64,000 nucleotides of DNA from Caulobacter sp. FWC26. Its GTDB lineage: Bacteria > Pseudomonadota > Alphaproteobacteria > Caulobacterales > Caulobacteraceae. Below the pieces are notes generated by a model. It saw nothing but the letters and a program-made list of their open reading frames with translations, was not told where the DNA came from and ran no database searches. The first letter of the stretch is position 1. Every line of letters starts with the position of its first letter. Position numbers and translations under genes: made by a program. The stretch covers positions 372,001 to 436,000 of the forward strand of contig NZ_CP033875.1 in assembly GCF_002742645.2 (NCBI RefSeq), written 5' to 3'. This document shows, one piece after another, positions 25,139 to 34,112 of this stretch.

Positions 25139-27522
25139 CAGCGACGCTCGCTCGGGGGGGAGACGTAAAGCGGCAGCCAAGCCGCTGGATCATCGCCGAC
25201 CTGGGCGCGGACCTGGTCGAGCTTTCGGACACGACGTTCGTTGCCGGCCAGCACCATCAGCACGTCGTCCAGGCCCGTCAGGTCCAGGCGGGCGACCGCG
25301 CTGTGATCGGCCTGTTTGACCAGGAAACAGCGGCTGGTGTCGGGCAGCGCGCGGACAAGGTCGAACTCATGCGGCGTCAGCCCGAAGCCATCGATATAGT
25401 CGGCGGGGCGAGCCTTGGGGTTCGGCAGAAAGATCTGTGTAGCGGCCTGTTCAACGATCGCCGAGGCGATCCGGCTTTCCAGCGCGTCCGACGCGCTCTG
25501 GGTGCAGAAGCCCACGACGCCGTTCCGCTTGCGGAGGGTCTTTTCCCAATCCTTCAGCCGCTGGGTGAAGACCGGGTCGTCCAGCGCCTTCCAGCCCTCG
25601 TCGACCACGATGATCGTCGGCCGACCGTCCAGCGCCTGCTCGATCCGATGGAAGAGATACATCATCGCCGGGGTCCGGGTGACCGGCGTGTCGAGGATCC
25701 GGGTCATATCGAAGCCGAAGGCGCGCTCGTCGAGACGCACTCGGTCTTGGGCATTGTCGAACAGCCAGGCGTGTTCGCCGCCTTCGCACCACGGGCGCAG
25801 CCGCGCGGCCAGGTCTCCGGCGCGAGGACGTCGGGCTCCGACGAACAGCTCTCTCAGGAAGGTGAGGCGCCGGTTATGGGGGGGCTGGTCAAAATTGGCG
25901 TCGACCGCGTCGGCGATCATCGCCAGATCTTCGGCCTCAAGACGTTCGGCGCCGCCCAGAAGCTGCGCAAGCCAGTCGGCGACGAAGGCGCGGTTGGCCG
26001 GAGTGTTGTCCATCAGCAACGGATTGAGCCCGGAGGGCTCACCCGGCCGTAGGACATCGTAGCGCCCGCCGATGGCCCGAACGAAGGGTTCGGCGCCGCG
26101 ATCCTTGTCGAAATAGACGATCTGGGGATCGAAACGCCTGGCTTGGGCCAGAAGGAAAGTCAGCAGGACGGTCTTGCCCGCCCCGCTCGGGCCGATCACT
26201 GTGAAATTGCCGAGATCCCCATTGTGGAAGTTGAAGTGGTAGGGGCCGTGGGCGGTGGTCTCCAGCAGGCTGACCGGAGGTCCCCACGGACCGCCTTCGG
26301 CTCTTCCTGGCGAATGATTGTGGAGCGACGCGAAGGCCGCGAAGTTGCTCGCCGAGATCATCGCCTTGCGGGCGATGAACTTGAAATTGCCGGGGAACTG
26401 CGCCCAGAAGGCTGGTTCCAGGTTCACGTCCTCGCGGACGGCGACCGCGCCGGCCTCATTGAACGCCGACTGCAGGTCGGCGACACTGGCGTCCAGTTCG
26501 GCAAGGCTATCGGCCCTGACCAGCACACTCATGTGGTGCTCGCCGAACACCGCTCGGCCGGCTCCGACCTCGTCGCGCGCTGCGGCCAGGTCATCCCTAA
26601 GGGAAAAGGCGTCGTCCTCGGCGGCCCGTAATCGCCGCAGGGCCAGGCCCATGCGATCCAGAGCGGCCTGCCGGTCAAGGAAGGAAAAGCTTTCCGCGAC
26701 CACCATCTCGGCGGGCAGGCGGAAGACGGCGTCGAACATCCCGGGCGCGGAGCGCGCCGGATAGTCCTTCAGCGACACGATCGCGCCGAAGCGTCGACCG
26801 CGCTTGGCTCCCGCCCCGATCTCCAAGGCGTCCAGGCCGAAGGTGAGGCGGCGATCACCCAAGGCCTGACCGATATCGCCCGTTGGCGTGGCCATGACGC
26901 TTTTTTCGCCGTTCAGCATCTCGGAGAGGAAGGCGCAGGGTTCCGAGCGCTCCACGCCGCGAACGCGTTGCTTGGAGAGGGCGCGCGCGCCGTAGGTGGC
27001 CAGACCTGATTCCAGGCTCTCGCGCAGGCTGTGCAGGCGCCGCAGATCCTGGGCCTCGGCGGCGGCGCCGGAGGGCGCGGCGCGCGCCAGGCGGTCAAGC
27101 CAGCCGACCTTGCCTTGAGCAGGGCGGCTGACCAGCGTCAGGTAGAGCGCGTTGACGAATAGTCGCCGACCGTCCAGGCGCTCGCGCCAGGCTTGATCCA
27201 GAGCCTGACTGAACGGATCACTGTCGACCGGCTCGGCCTTCGGCGCGACCTGCCGCCGGATCAGGTGGTGGTAGATCGAGACCCGGGAGCTTGCGGCGCT
27301 GCGCAGCAGGATCTCGCGCATCTGCTTCCGATAGGTCAGTTCCTGATCGTCGGCGGTCTCGAACGGTAGGCCTTCCAGCTGGATCACCTGCAGCAGCAGG
27401 CCGTCGCGGGTTCGCAAGGTCAGGTCATCGACATGCTGCGCGTAGGGCAGGCGATCGCCGATGCTCGCCTCGCGCGGGGCTAGGCGCGATCCAAGGTCCA
27501 GGCTGAGAAAGCGCGCGGTCAT
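25138..27522 (-). CDS. virB4: VirB4/TrbE secretion ATPase
   Basis: A 794-residue AAA+ ATPase of the VirB4/CagE family, the most conserved part of type IV secretion systems, which drives pilus biogenesis and substrate transport. The N-terminal VirB4 domain (about residues 1-400) precedes the ATPase with Walker A 'GPSGAGKT' at 444-451. Walker B 'TIIVVDEGWKALDDP' and the sensor stretch 'VVGFCTQSASDAL' follow. It overlaps virB3 by 4 bases and virB6 by one. Confidence 0.96.
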   Translation of the reverse strand: MTARFLSLDLGSRLAPREASIGDRLPYAQHVDDLTLRTRDGLLLQVIQLEGLPFETADDQELTYRKQMREILLRSAASSRVSIYHHLIRRQVAPKAEPVDSDPFSQALDQAWRERLDGRRLFVNALYLTLVSRPAQGKVGWLDRLARAAPSGAAAEAQDLRRLHSLRESLESGLATYGARALSKQRVRGVERSEPCAFLSEMLNGEKSVMATPTGDIGQALGDRRLTFGLDALEIGAGAKRGRRFGAIVSLKDYPARSAPGMFDAVFRLPAEMVVAESFSFLDRQAALDRMGLALRRLRAAEDDAFSLRDDLAAARDEVGAGRAVFGEHHMSVLVRADSLAELDASVADLQSAFNEAGAVAVREDVNLEPAFWAQFPGNFKFIARKAMISASNFAAFASLHNHSPGRAEGGPWGPPVSLLETTAHGPYHFNFHNGDLGNFTVIGPSGAGKTVLLTFLLAQARRFDPQIVYFDKDRGAEPFVRAIGGRYDVLRPGEPSGLNPLLMDNTPANRAFVADWLAQLLGGAERLEAEDLAMIADAVDANFDQPPHNRRLTFLRELFVGARRPRAGDLAARLRPWCEGGEHAWLFDNAQDRVRLDERAFGFDMTRILDTPVTRTPAMMYLFHRIEQALDGRPTIIVVDEGWKALDDPVFTQRLKDWEKTLRKRNGVVGFCTQSASDALESRIASAIVEQAATQIFLPNPKARPADYIDGFGLTPHEFDLVRALPDTSRCFLVKQADHSAVARLDLTGLDDVLMVLAGNERRVRKLDQVRAQVGDDPAAWLPLYVSPPSERR

Positions 27523-27803
27523 GGTCGGTAGGAGTTGGCCTGCCAGAAGCCGCGATTACGGATATTCGGGCAACGGCTCACCTTGGTGATCCAGAGGTCG
27601 AAGAAGCGCGGCTCGTTCAGGCAGCCCAGATAGCCGACCACGTGAACGGCCGGGGCGATCAGCAGGGCCCAGAAGGATTTGCTGATCAGGAAGGCCTCGA
27701 CGGTCACAATCAGGTTGAAGACTGCGTAGCTGTAGGTGACGCCCGCCACCATCTGAGGACGGGTGAGCGCCCCGAACACCGGATCGGACCCGAGAGCGCT
27801 CAT
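27519..27803 (-). CDS. virB3: VirB3-like inner-membrane protein
   Basis: A 94-residue protein with two closely spaced hydrophobic segments ('VAGVTYSYAVFNLIVTVEAFLI' and 'FWALLIAPAVHVVGYLGCL') and the family's 'DPVFGALTRP' start and 'NEPRFFDLW' segment. VirB3 associates with VirB4 at the inner membrane and is needed for pilus assembly. It overlaps virB2 and virB4 by 4 bases each, giving the fixed virB2-virB3-virB4 order. Confidence 0.92.
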   Translation of the reverse strand: MSALGSDPVFGALTRPQMVAGVTYSYAVFNLIVTVEAFLISKSFWALLIAPAVHVVGYLGCLNEPRFFDLWITKVSRCPNIRNRGFWQANSYRP

Positions 27804-28114
27804 TGCACCCCCGCAGCCACGCTACGGATTCCGGCCACGATGGCCGCCGCGCCGAACACGATGAAGGCGCCGACGATCACGGTGACGCCACGTCGCCAGT
27901 CGATGCGACCGGTCAGCATCATCAGACCGACGATGGCCACGGCGATGACGGCGGCGGTCGTCGCCAGATTGCCAAGCAGCGTTCCTTGCATCCATTGCAG
28001 CGCCGCCAGCAGCGGACCCGATCCTGCCGGGTCGGCCTGCACGGATTGGGCATGAGCCGGCGCGGCCAGGCCGGCGAGCGCCAAAGCGGAGATGAGGCGG
28101 CGAGTCTGGGTCAA
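27800..28114 (-). CDS. virB2: VirB2-like pilin
   Basis: A protein of about 104 residues if started at the TTG at 28112-28114, which has a GGAG 7 bases upstream and gives a proper signal peptide ('TQTRRLISALALAGLAAPAHAQ'). The frame stays open 36 codons further upstream but that part overlaps virB1 and looks non-coding. The mature peptide has two hydrophobic segments ('LATTAAVIAVAIVGLMMLTG' and 'GVTVIVGAFIVFGAAAIVAGI') joined by 'RIDWRRG', as in VirB2/TrbC pilins. It starts 14 bases after virB1. Confidence 0.86.
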   Translation of the reverse strand: MTQTRRLISALALAGLAAPAHAQSVQADPAGSGPLLAALQWMQGTLLGNLATTAAVIAVAIVGLMMLTGRIDWRRGVTVIVGAFIVFGAAAIVAGIRSVAAGVQ

Positions 28115-28127
28115 GAAAACGCTCCGA

Positions 28128-28739
28128 TCAGGGCTTTGGGCGCGGCGCGACGGCTTCGGCCATCTGTTCGAGAATAGCGGCGACATAGGCCTGTGTTTCG
28201 CGGAAGGGGGGCGTCCCGCCATGACGATCCACCGCGCCCATGCCGGCGTTATAGGCGGCCAAGGCCTTGATGACGTCGCCGTCGTAGCGGGCGAGCAGTG
28301 TTTTCAAGTAACGGGCTCCGCCGTCGATATTCGCGGCAGGATCGGTGGGATCCACTGACAGGTCCTTCGCCGTGCCCGGCATCAGTTGCATGACTCCGAC
28401 GGCGCCCTTGATCGATCGCGCCTTGGGGTTCAGTCCGGACTCTCGCCGCGCGACGGCGGTAAGGAGGTCGGGGCTGAGGCTTGAGCGCTGGGCCGAGGAC
28501 TCGAGAAGTCGCCTAATGGGCGCCGTTGTAGGGCGGGGGCGGCTCGGAGGAGTCGCGGGCGCCGCCGTCAAGGGATGCGCGACGCCATCGCCCAGAAACT
28601 GCGCCGGGCCATCATGACGACGCACCACGCCCTGGTCGTCGATCTCAAGCACCTGAGCGCTGGCCTGGGCGGCGAACAGCGTCGCCGTCATGGCCAAGCC
28701 CCCGGCCCAAGCCCGGCTGGATCGAACCGCAGTGCTCAC
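28128..28739 (-). CDS. virB1: VirB1-type lytic transglycosylase
   Basis: A protein of about 203 residues with the GTG at 28737-28739 as start: a GGGGG sits just upstream and a signal peptide follows ('AWAGGLAMTATLFAAQASAQ'). The transglycosylase domain (about residues 75-185) has the catalytic Glu in 'VARRESGLNPKA', then 'GAVGVMQLMPGTA' and 'ALAAYNAGMGAVDR'. It opens the peptidoglycan for assembly of the secretion apparatus. It is the first gene of the operon, so the promoter must lie in 28740-29050. Confidence 0.92.
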   Translation of the reverse strand: MSTAVRSSRAWAGGLAMTATLFAAQASAQVLEIDDQGVVRRHDGPAQFLGDGVAHPLTAAPATPPSRPRPTTAPIRRLLESSAQRSSLSPDLLTAVARRESGLNPKARSIKGAVGVMQLMPGTAKDLSVDPTDPAANIDGGARYLKTLLARYDGDVIKALAAYNAGMGAVDRHGGTPPFRETQAYVAAILEQMAEAVAPRPKP

Positions 28740-29050
28740 CAAACCCCCACTCTTGTCACGCCCACGAGTATCACGCGCTTCCGGCGCGCTGCACAAGCGT
28801 CGCTGTCCCACGCGCTAGGCCATCGACTCCGTCGCGATCCGACGGATAATTCACAAAAGCGCGACGGATTCTTTTCGGCCCATCGTTCTAGACTTCATCT
28901 TCGGCTCGGACTTGCTCTTCGCGGGTGCGACCGAGAGTCGCGCTACGGATGCGAACTATCGGTTAAAAGGCAGTTTTGATTACACGTTAAGAAATTCGTC
29001 GCTCGCATCGGTTGGAGTGATCCGGCAGGCGGCATTCGGGGGAGGGCCTT
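28740..29050. promoter_or_regulatory. Divergent intergenic region between virB1 and the DUF1800 gene
   Basis: About 310 bases separate the virB1 start from the plus-strand DUF1800 gene. The right half is locally AT-rich (for example around 28960-29000, 'ggttaaaaggcagttttg'), fitting promoters in both directions. No clear operator palindrome, terminator or RNA gene is seen. A GGGGGAGGG lies just before the 29051 start. Confidence 0.45.
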
Positions 29051-30826
29051 ATGGCCACGGGCGCGTCCAACAGTGCGACTTCGGCAGCGGTCATCGCTGC
29101 GACGGCGGCGGCGGCGGCCGTAGCCGTCCTTGCCGCGGGCAGCGGCGGCGTCTTGAACGGCGCGGAGGCCGGTGATCCGACGCCGGCTGATCTGCAGGCC
29201 GCGAGACTGCTCAACCTCGCGACGTTTGGCGCGACGGCGGACGCCGTGGCCGAGGCCCGAGGTCTGACGCCGGCGGCCTGGGTCAAGAGCCAGGCCGAGA
29301 CGAAGTTCAGCGCCACTCACTTCATCGACTGGTATGTGCGGCGCGACACCGAGATCAACACCGCCGACTCCAAGAAGAAGGCGAGAGCCAGTTTCGGTCA
29401 GTTTCAGGAGGCGTTCTGGGCTGCAGCTTTGGCCGGACCCGAACAGCTTCGCACGCGGATGGCCTTCGCTCTGTCAGAGATCTGCGTGGTGTCGTTCCAA
29501 GGCTCGACCGTCACGGCGCGCATGGGCGCGGCCTATTTCGACATGCTGCGCGTCCGCGCGATGGGCTCCTATCGCGACCTGATCGAAGCCGTTTCGCTCT
29601 CGCCCGCCATGGGCATGTATCTGAACATCATCGGCAACATCCAGGCCGATACCGACAAGACCCGGCGCCCCGACGAAAACTACGCCCGCGAGATCATGCA
29701 GCTGATGTCCATCGGGCTCTATCAGCTCAATATGGACGGTTCGGCCAAGCTGGACGCCCAGGGCGCACCTATCCCGACCTATGGGCAGGACGACATCGCC
29801 GGCTTGGCCAAGATCTTCACAGGCTGGGGTTTCTGGTCGGCCAAGCCGTCCAGTTCGACCTTCGCGACGCCGCGCGACACTGACGCCGACATCAAGCCGC
29901 TGATGGCCTACACGGCCTATCACTCGCAATTGTCCAAGACCTTCTTGGGCGTGACCTTTCCGGCCTATAGCGCCTGGACGCCGCCGACGGGGACCGCCAA
30001 GAGCGTGGGCGCCTACCAGGTGGCCGGACTGAAGTTCGCGCTCGATACGCTGGCCAACCACCCTAACGCCGCGCCGTTCATCGCGCGACGGCTGATCCAG
30101 CGTTTCGTCAAGAGCAACCCCAGCCCCGCCTATATCGAGCGCGTCGCCAAGGTGTTTGTCGACGACGGAACCAAGACGCGCGGCAACCTCACGGCGGTAA
30201 TCGCTGCCGTTCTGTCCGACGCGGAAGCGTGGTCGAGCAGCTTCGGCGACTTCGACGGCAAGCTGCGCGAGCCGACCTTGCGGCTTTCGGCCTTCCTGCG
30301 AGCGTTTTCCGCCTCGTCTGTCTCCAAGAACTATCTCGCGCCTTACGACTTCGCCCCAGCCTCCGCGTTCAACCAGGCGCCGCTGATGGCGCCGTCGGTC
30401 TTCAACTTCTGGATGCCGGACTTTGCGCCCCTAGGCGGCGCGATCGCCAAGGCCAACAAGGTCGCGCCCGAATTCCAGGGCGTGGACGTTTTGACGACCG
30501 CCAGCTACGCCAACAAGATCCTCAGCAACGTCCAGAACCAGAACTGGGGCAACAAGGACGTCGCCACGACCTACGCCAAGGAACTGGCCCTGATCGACGC
30601 CAAGGGTCTGGTCGACGCCAAGCGTTTGACGCGACGGCTCAACATGCTGCTGTTCGGCGGCCAGATGGGCGACAAGCTGGCCAAGCGGATCATCGACGTC
30701 GTCAACTCGACGACGACCACGATCGCCAAGCCGACGGCCGACCAACTCGCCGCGCTCAACCTCAACCGCGTTCGGAACGCCGTGGCCCTGGCCATGGTGT
30801 CGACCGACTTCCTGATCCAGCGCTGA
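29051..30826 (+). CDS. DUF1800 family protein
   Basis: A 591-residue protein of the DUF1800 family, whose biochemical role is unknown. The N-terminus has an Ala-rich hydrophobic stretch ('AAVIAATAAAAAVAVLAAGSGGVL', about residues 14-37) that could be a membrane anchor or atypical signal. Family landmarks are 'RLLNLATFGAT', 'RTRMAFALSEICVVS', 'RRPDENYAREIMQLMSIGLYQLN', 'DIAGLAKIFTGWGF' and 'APFIARRLIQRFVKSNPS'. It is paired with a DUF1501 gene 10 bases downstream, the usual partner of this family across bacteria, implying a joint cell-surface or periplasmic function. Start at ATG 29051 after a purine-rich GGGGGAGGG. Confidence 0.9.
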   Translation: MATGASNSATSAAVIAATAAAAAVAVLAAGSGGVLNGAEAGDPTPADLQAARLLNLATFGATADAVAEARGLTPAAWVKSQAETKFSATHFIDWYVRRDTEINTADSKKKARASFGQFQEAFWAAALAGPEQLRTRMAFALSEICVVSFQGSTVTARMGAAYFDMLRVRAMGSYRDLIEAVSLSPAMGMYLNIIGNIQADTDKTRRPDENYAREIMQLMSIGLYQLNMDGSAKLDAQGAPIPTYGQDDIAGLAKIFTGWGFWSAKPSSSTFATPRDTDADIKPLMAYTAYHSQLSKTFLGVTFPAYSAWTPPTGTAKSVGAYQVAGLKFALDTLANHPNAAPFIARRLIQRFVKSNPSPAYIERVAKVFVDDGTKTRGNLTAVIAAVLSDAEAWSSSFGDFDGKLREPTLRLSAFLRAFSASSVSKNYLAPYDFAPASAFNQAPLMAPSVFNFWMPDFAPLGGAIAKANKVAPEFQGVDVLTTASYANKILSNVQNQNWGNKDVATTYAKELALIDAKGLVDAKRLTRRLNMLLFGGQMGDKLAKRIIDVVNSTTTTIAKPTADQLAALNLNRVRNAVALAMVSTDFLIQR

Positions 30827-30836
30827 AGGGGCCGAT

Positions 30837-32408
30837 ATGACGCGCCATCAAAAGCCCAGCCGCCGCGACGCCCTGAAGGGTCTGGTCGGCTTTGGGGCCG
30901 CCGCGCCGCTGGTCCTGAACCTGTCGACCGTGGGCGCCGCCGCCGCCGCCGAGAATCCGACCGACTACAAGGCCATCGTCTGCCTTTTCCTCGTCGGGGG
31001 AAATGACGCGAACAATCTGCTGCTCGCTACAGACGATGCGAGCTGGCAACGCTATTGGACCGCGCGGTTCCGCGGCGCCACGCCGATCGCCTTGATGCCG
31101 CCCGGAACGGCGCCGACGCCGATCGGGTCCATCAACACCGTCTCCAACCGACGGGTCACGGCCAGCAACTTCCCGGAGTATTGGGGCGGGGTGCGGGCGA
31201 TCACGCCAAAGACGCCTCAGAAGATTCCTGGCGCCGCGGCCAACGCGCCGGCGCGGACCTTCGCCCTACATCCGCTGATGCCCAACATGCAGAACGCCTT
31301 CAACGCCGGGCGGCTGGCGGCGTTGGCCAATGTCGGCACGCTCCTGGCGCCCTTGACCAAGGCTCAGTACCAGAAGCCGACCACCGGCGTTCAGATCCCG
31401 CCGCGTCTGTTCTCGCACAACGACCAGCAGCAAACCTGGCAGACCGGCCAGGTCGGCTACAGCGCGCTAGGCTATGGCGGGCAGATGGGCGATGTCTTTG
31501 CTGTTTCGAGCAGCGCGTCGAGCATCAACTTCACCGCCTTCACCACCGCGGGCCTGACGGGTTTCCCGATTGGTGCGCAGGTCAAGCCCTACCGCATCTC
31601 GGTCACCGCGAGCGGTGGCAGTGGGGTGCAGGTTGATCTGCTTCAGAAGACCGGTTCCTACAACAACTCATCGACGTTCCTGTCGGCGCTTTCGGCGACG
31701 CTCCTGGGGAATGACGCCGACGGAAACCTGCTCGGACAGGCCTACGCCGACGCCATGACGACGTCCAACACCACGGCCACAACATTCACAAAGGCTTTGG
31801 CCAGCTCGCCCGTCAGCGCGCCGCCGGCGTTTACAAATCCGATGACCGGCGCGACGGCGTCCAATAACCTAGCTGACCAGTTCCGAGCCGTGGCGCAGAC
31901 CATCGTCGCCAATGGAACCCTGGGGCCGAAGCGGCAGGTCTTTTTCGTCCAGATCGGTTCGTTTGACACGCACGATGGTCAGAACGACCGGCAGGGCCTG
32001 CTCTTGGCGCAGGTGGACCACGCTTTGGCCTATTTCGACGCCGAAATGGTCGCGCGTGGCTACGGTGACGCCGTGACAACATTTACGGCTTCGGACTTCA
32101 GCCGCACCTTCACCACCAATGGTGATGGTACGGATCACGCGTGGGGCGCGCACCACCTGATACTCGGCGGCGCGGTGAAGGGCGGAGATATTTACGGCCA
32201 GTTTCCTACGGTCGGCATTGATGACACGGCCACTGGCTTCAACAATCCGGACATGGCCGGCACCGCGCTGATCCCTACGACGTCCGTCGATCAGTACATG
32301 GCCACACTGGCCAAGTGGTTCGGCGTTCCGCCTGCCAGCCTTGCGAAGATCTTCCCGAGATTGTCGGCCTTCGCGACGCCGGATCTCGGCTTTATGAAGT
32401 CTGCTTGA
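30837..32408 (+). CDS. DUF1501 family protein with Tat signal
   Basis: A 523-residue protein of the DUF1501 family (sulfatase/alkaline-phosphatase-like fold). The N-terminus carries a twin-arginine motif 'PSRRDALKGLVGFGAAAPLVLNL', so it is probably exported folded. Later family segments include 'VCLFLVGGNDANNLL', 'LHPLMPNMQNAFNAGRLAALANVGTL', 'FSHNDQQQTWQTG', 'QIGSFDTHDGQ' and 'DHAWGAHHLILGGAVKGGDIYG', with Asp and His residues arranged as metal ligands. The Tat route would suit a metal cofactor loaded in the cytoplasm, which is inference. It ends 68 bases before the tRNA-Cys. Confidence 0.9.
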   Translation: MTRHQKPSRRDALKGLVGFGAAAPLVLNLSTVGAAAAAENPTDYKAIVCLFLVGGNDANNLLLATDDASWQRYWTARFRGATPIALMPPGTAPTPIGSINTVSNRRVTASNFPEYWGGVRAITPKTPQKIPGAAANAPARTFALHPLMPNMQNAFNAGRLAALANVGTLLAPLTKAQYQKPTTGVQIPPRLFSHNDQQQTWQTGQVGYSALGYGGQMGDVFAVSSSASSINFTAFTTAGLTGFPIGAQVKPYRISVTASGGSGVQVDLLQKTGSYNNSSTFLSALSATLLGNDADGNLLGQAYADAMTTSNTTATTFTKALASSPVSAPPAFTNPMTGATASNNLADQFRAVAQTIVANGTLGPKRQVFFVQIGSFDTHDGQNDRQGLLLAQVDHALAYFDAEMVARGYGDAVTTFTASDFSRTFTTNGDGTDHAWGAHHLILGGAVKGGDIYGQFPTVGIDDTATGFNNPDMAGTALIPTTSVDQYMATLAKWFGVPPASLAKIFPRLSAFATPDLGFMKSA

Positions 32409-32476
32409 TCCCCCGCCTCAGGGCGGGCTCAAGGCGGGTCAGGCGGTTGCGATCGCCCTTGGCCGAGGTCTGAAGG

Positions 32477-32550
32477 TGGAGGCCCGGGCCGGAATCGAAC
32501 CGGCGTGCACGGATTTGCAGTCCGCTGCGTCACCACTCCGCCACCGGGCC
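32477..32550 (-). tRNA. tRNA-Cys (anticodon GCA)
   Basis: On the minus strand a 74-base cloverleaf runs from GGCCCGG to CGGGCCTCCA, with 7-bp acceptor pairing GGCCCGG/CCGGGCC. The T arm is CCGGTTCGATTCCGG. The anticodon loop is CTGCAAA with GCA at its centre, reading Cys codons. The 3' CCA is encoded. Confidence 0.95.
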
Positions 32551-32802
32551 ATCCGGATGTCGACGCAATCACGTCGGCGGGGGAGGGGGTTCGATACAGG
32601 AGCGCTCGCGGGGCCGCAACCGGCAAATCGATGACCGGGCCGACAGACGCAGCCGGCAAAGGACGTGCGTCGCTAGCGACGGCTTTAACAAGCGCGCCTT
32701 TGCGCCAAAGGCCAACATTCGGCTGGATTACCCCGCTAGGTCAGGCTAGGGCGCACATCAGCAACGTCCCGATCTCGGGGCGAGCGCTCTCGTGAGGGAC
32801 AA
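32551..32802. other. Intergenic region between tRNA-Cys and ugd
   Basis: About 250 bases, presumably holding the promoters of the leftward tRNA and the rightward ugd gene. A 14-bp perfect palindrome CGTCGCTAGCGACG lies at 32668-32681. A GAGGGAC ribosome binding site precedes ugd. No other gene is seen. Confidence 0.4.
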
Positions 32803-34110
32803 ATGCGCGTAGCGATGATTGGGACCGGCTATGTGGGCCTGGTGTCTGGGGCGTGCTTCGCCGACTTCGGCCACGTCGTGACATGCATCGACAAGGATCC
32901 CAGCAAGATCGAACGGCTCGAGCGGGGCGAAATTCCAATCTTCGAACCTGGGCTGGATGATCTGGTCGCCCGCAACGTGCGCGAAGGACGGTTGTTCTTC
33001 ACCTTGGACGGCGCCCAGGCGATCAGGGAGGCCGAAGCGGTGTTCATCGCGGTGGGCACGCCGACGCGCCGCGGCGACGGGCACGCCGATCTCAGCTACG
33101 TCTACGCGGCGGCCGAGGAGATCGCCGGGCTGATCGACGGGTTCACCGTGGTGGTGACCAAGTCGACCGTGCCGGTGGGCACCGGGGACGAGGTCGAGGC
33201 TATCATTCGCAAGACCAATCCCAACGCTCAGTTCGCGGTGGTGTCGAATCCCGAGTTCCTGCGCGAGGGCGCCGCGATCGAGGACTTCAAGCGTCCGGAT
33301 CGCGTGGTCGTGGGCACCGACGACGAGCGCGGCCAGGCGGTGATGCGCGATCTCTACCGGCCGCTTTCCCTGAACGAGACCCCGATCGTGTTCACGGGGC
33401 GGCGCACCAGTGAGCTGATCAAGTACGCGGCCAATGCGTTCCTGGCGATGAAGATCACCTTCATCAACGAAATGGCCGACCTCTGCGAGAAGGTCGGCGC
33501 CGATGTTCAGCAAGTGGCCAAGGGTATCGGCTTGGACAAGCGCATCGGTGCGAAGTTCCTCAACGCCGGTCCGGGCTATGGCGGCAGCTGCTTCCCGAAG
33601 GACACGATCGCGCTCGTGAAGACGGCTCAGGATTTCGGCGCGCCCACGCGGCTGATCGAGACCACGGTGCAGATCAACGACGACCGCAAGAAGGCGATGG
33701 CCGGCAAGATCGCCAGGGCCATGCAGCTCGACGACCTGACGGGCCGTACGATCGGCGTGCTGGGCCTGACCTTCAAGCCCAACACCGACGACATGCGAGA
33801 CGCGCCAAGCCTGGACATCATTCCGGCCCTGCAGGCCTTGGGCGCTAAGGTTCAGGCGTTCGATCCCGAAGGCGCCCGGGAAGCCGCGCACATGCTCAAG
33901 GACATCGACTTCAAGGCCGGCGCCTATGAGGCCGCCGAGGGCGCCGATGCGCTGGTGATCCTAACCGAGTGGGATCAGTTCAGGGCCCTCGACCTGGATC
34001 GTCTGAAGCTGCTGATGCGGTCGCCGACGGTCGTGGACCTTCGCAATGTCTACAAGCCGGCTGAAATGGTCCGTCACGGCTTCACCTACGCCTCCATCGG
34101 GCGCGGCTGA
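32803..34110 (+). CDS. ugd: UDP-glucose 6-dehydrogenase
   Basis: A 435-residue NAD-dependent enzyme of normal length that oxidises UDP-glucose twice to UDP-glucuronate, a precursor for acidic polysaccharides. The Rossmann motif 'IGTGYVGLVSG' (6-16) and catalytic Cys263 in 'PGYGGSCFPKDT' are present. 'VTKSTVPVGTGDE' and the C-terminal 'LGLTFKPNTDDMRDAPS' are family segments. It is followed after 2 bases by an epimerase gene that would use its product. Start ATG after GAGGGAC. Confidence 0.95.
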   Translation: MRVAMIGTGYVGLVSGACFADFGHVVTCIDKDPSKIERLERGEIPIFEPGLDDLVARNVREGRLFFTLDGAQAIREAEAVFIAVGTPTRRGDGHADLSYVYAAAEEIAGLIDGFTVVVTKSTVPVGTGDEVEAIIRKTNPNAQFAVVSNPEFLREGAAIEDFKRPDRVVVGTDDERGQAVMRDLYRPLSLNETPIVFTGRRTSELIKYAANAFLAMKITFINEMADLCEKVGADVQQVAKGIGLDKRIGAKFLNAGPGYGGSCFPKDTIALVKTAQDFGAPTRLIETTVQINDDRKKAMAGKIARAMQLDDLTGRTIGVLGLTFKPNTDDMRDAPSLDIIPALQALGAKVQAFDPEGAREAAHMLKDIDFKAGAYEAAEGADALVILTEWDQFRALDLDRLKLLMRSPTVVDLRNVYKPAEMVRHGFTYASIGRG

Positions 34111-34112
34111 GC

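Noticed and set aside
32668..32681. Perfect 14-bp palindrome CGTCGCTAGCGACG as a regulatory operator
   Set aside because: Short, isolated and far from both start sites, with no second copy; chance is adequate in GC-rich DNA.
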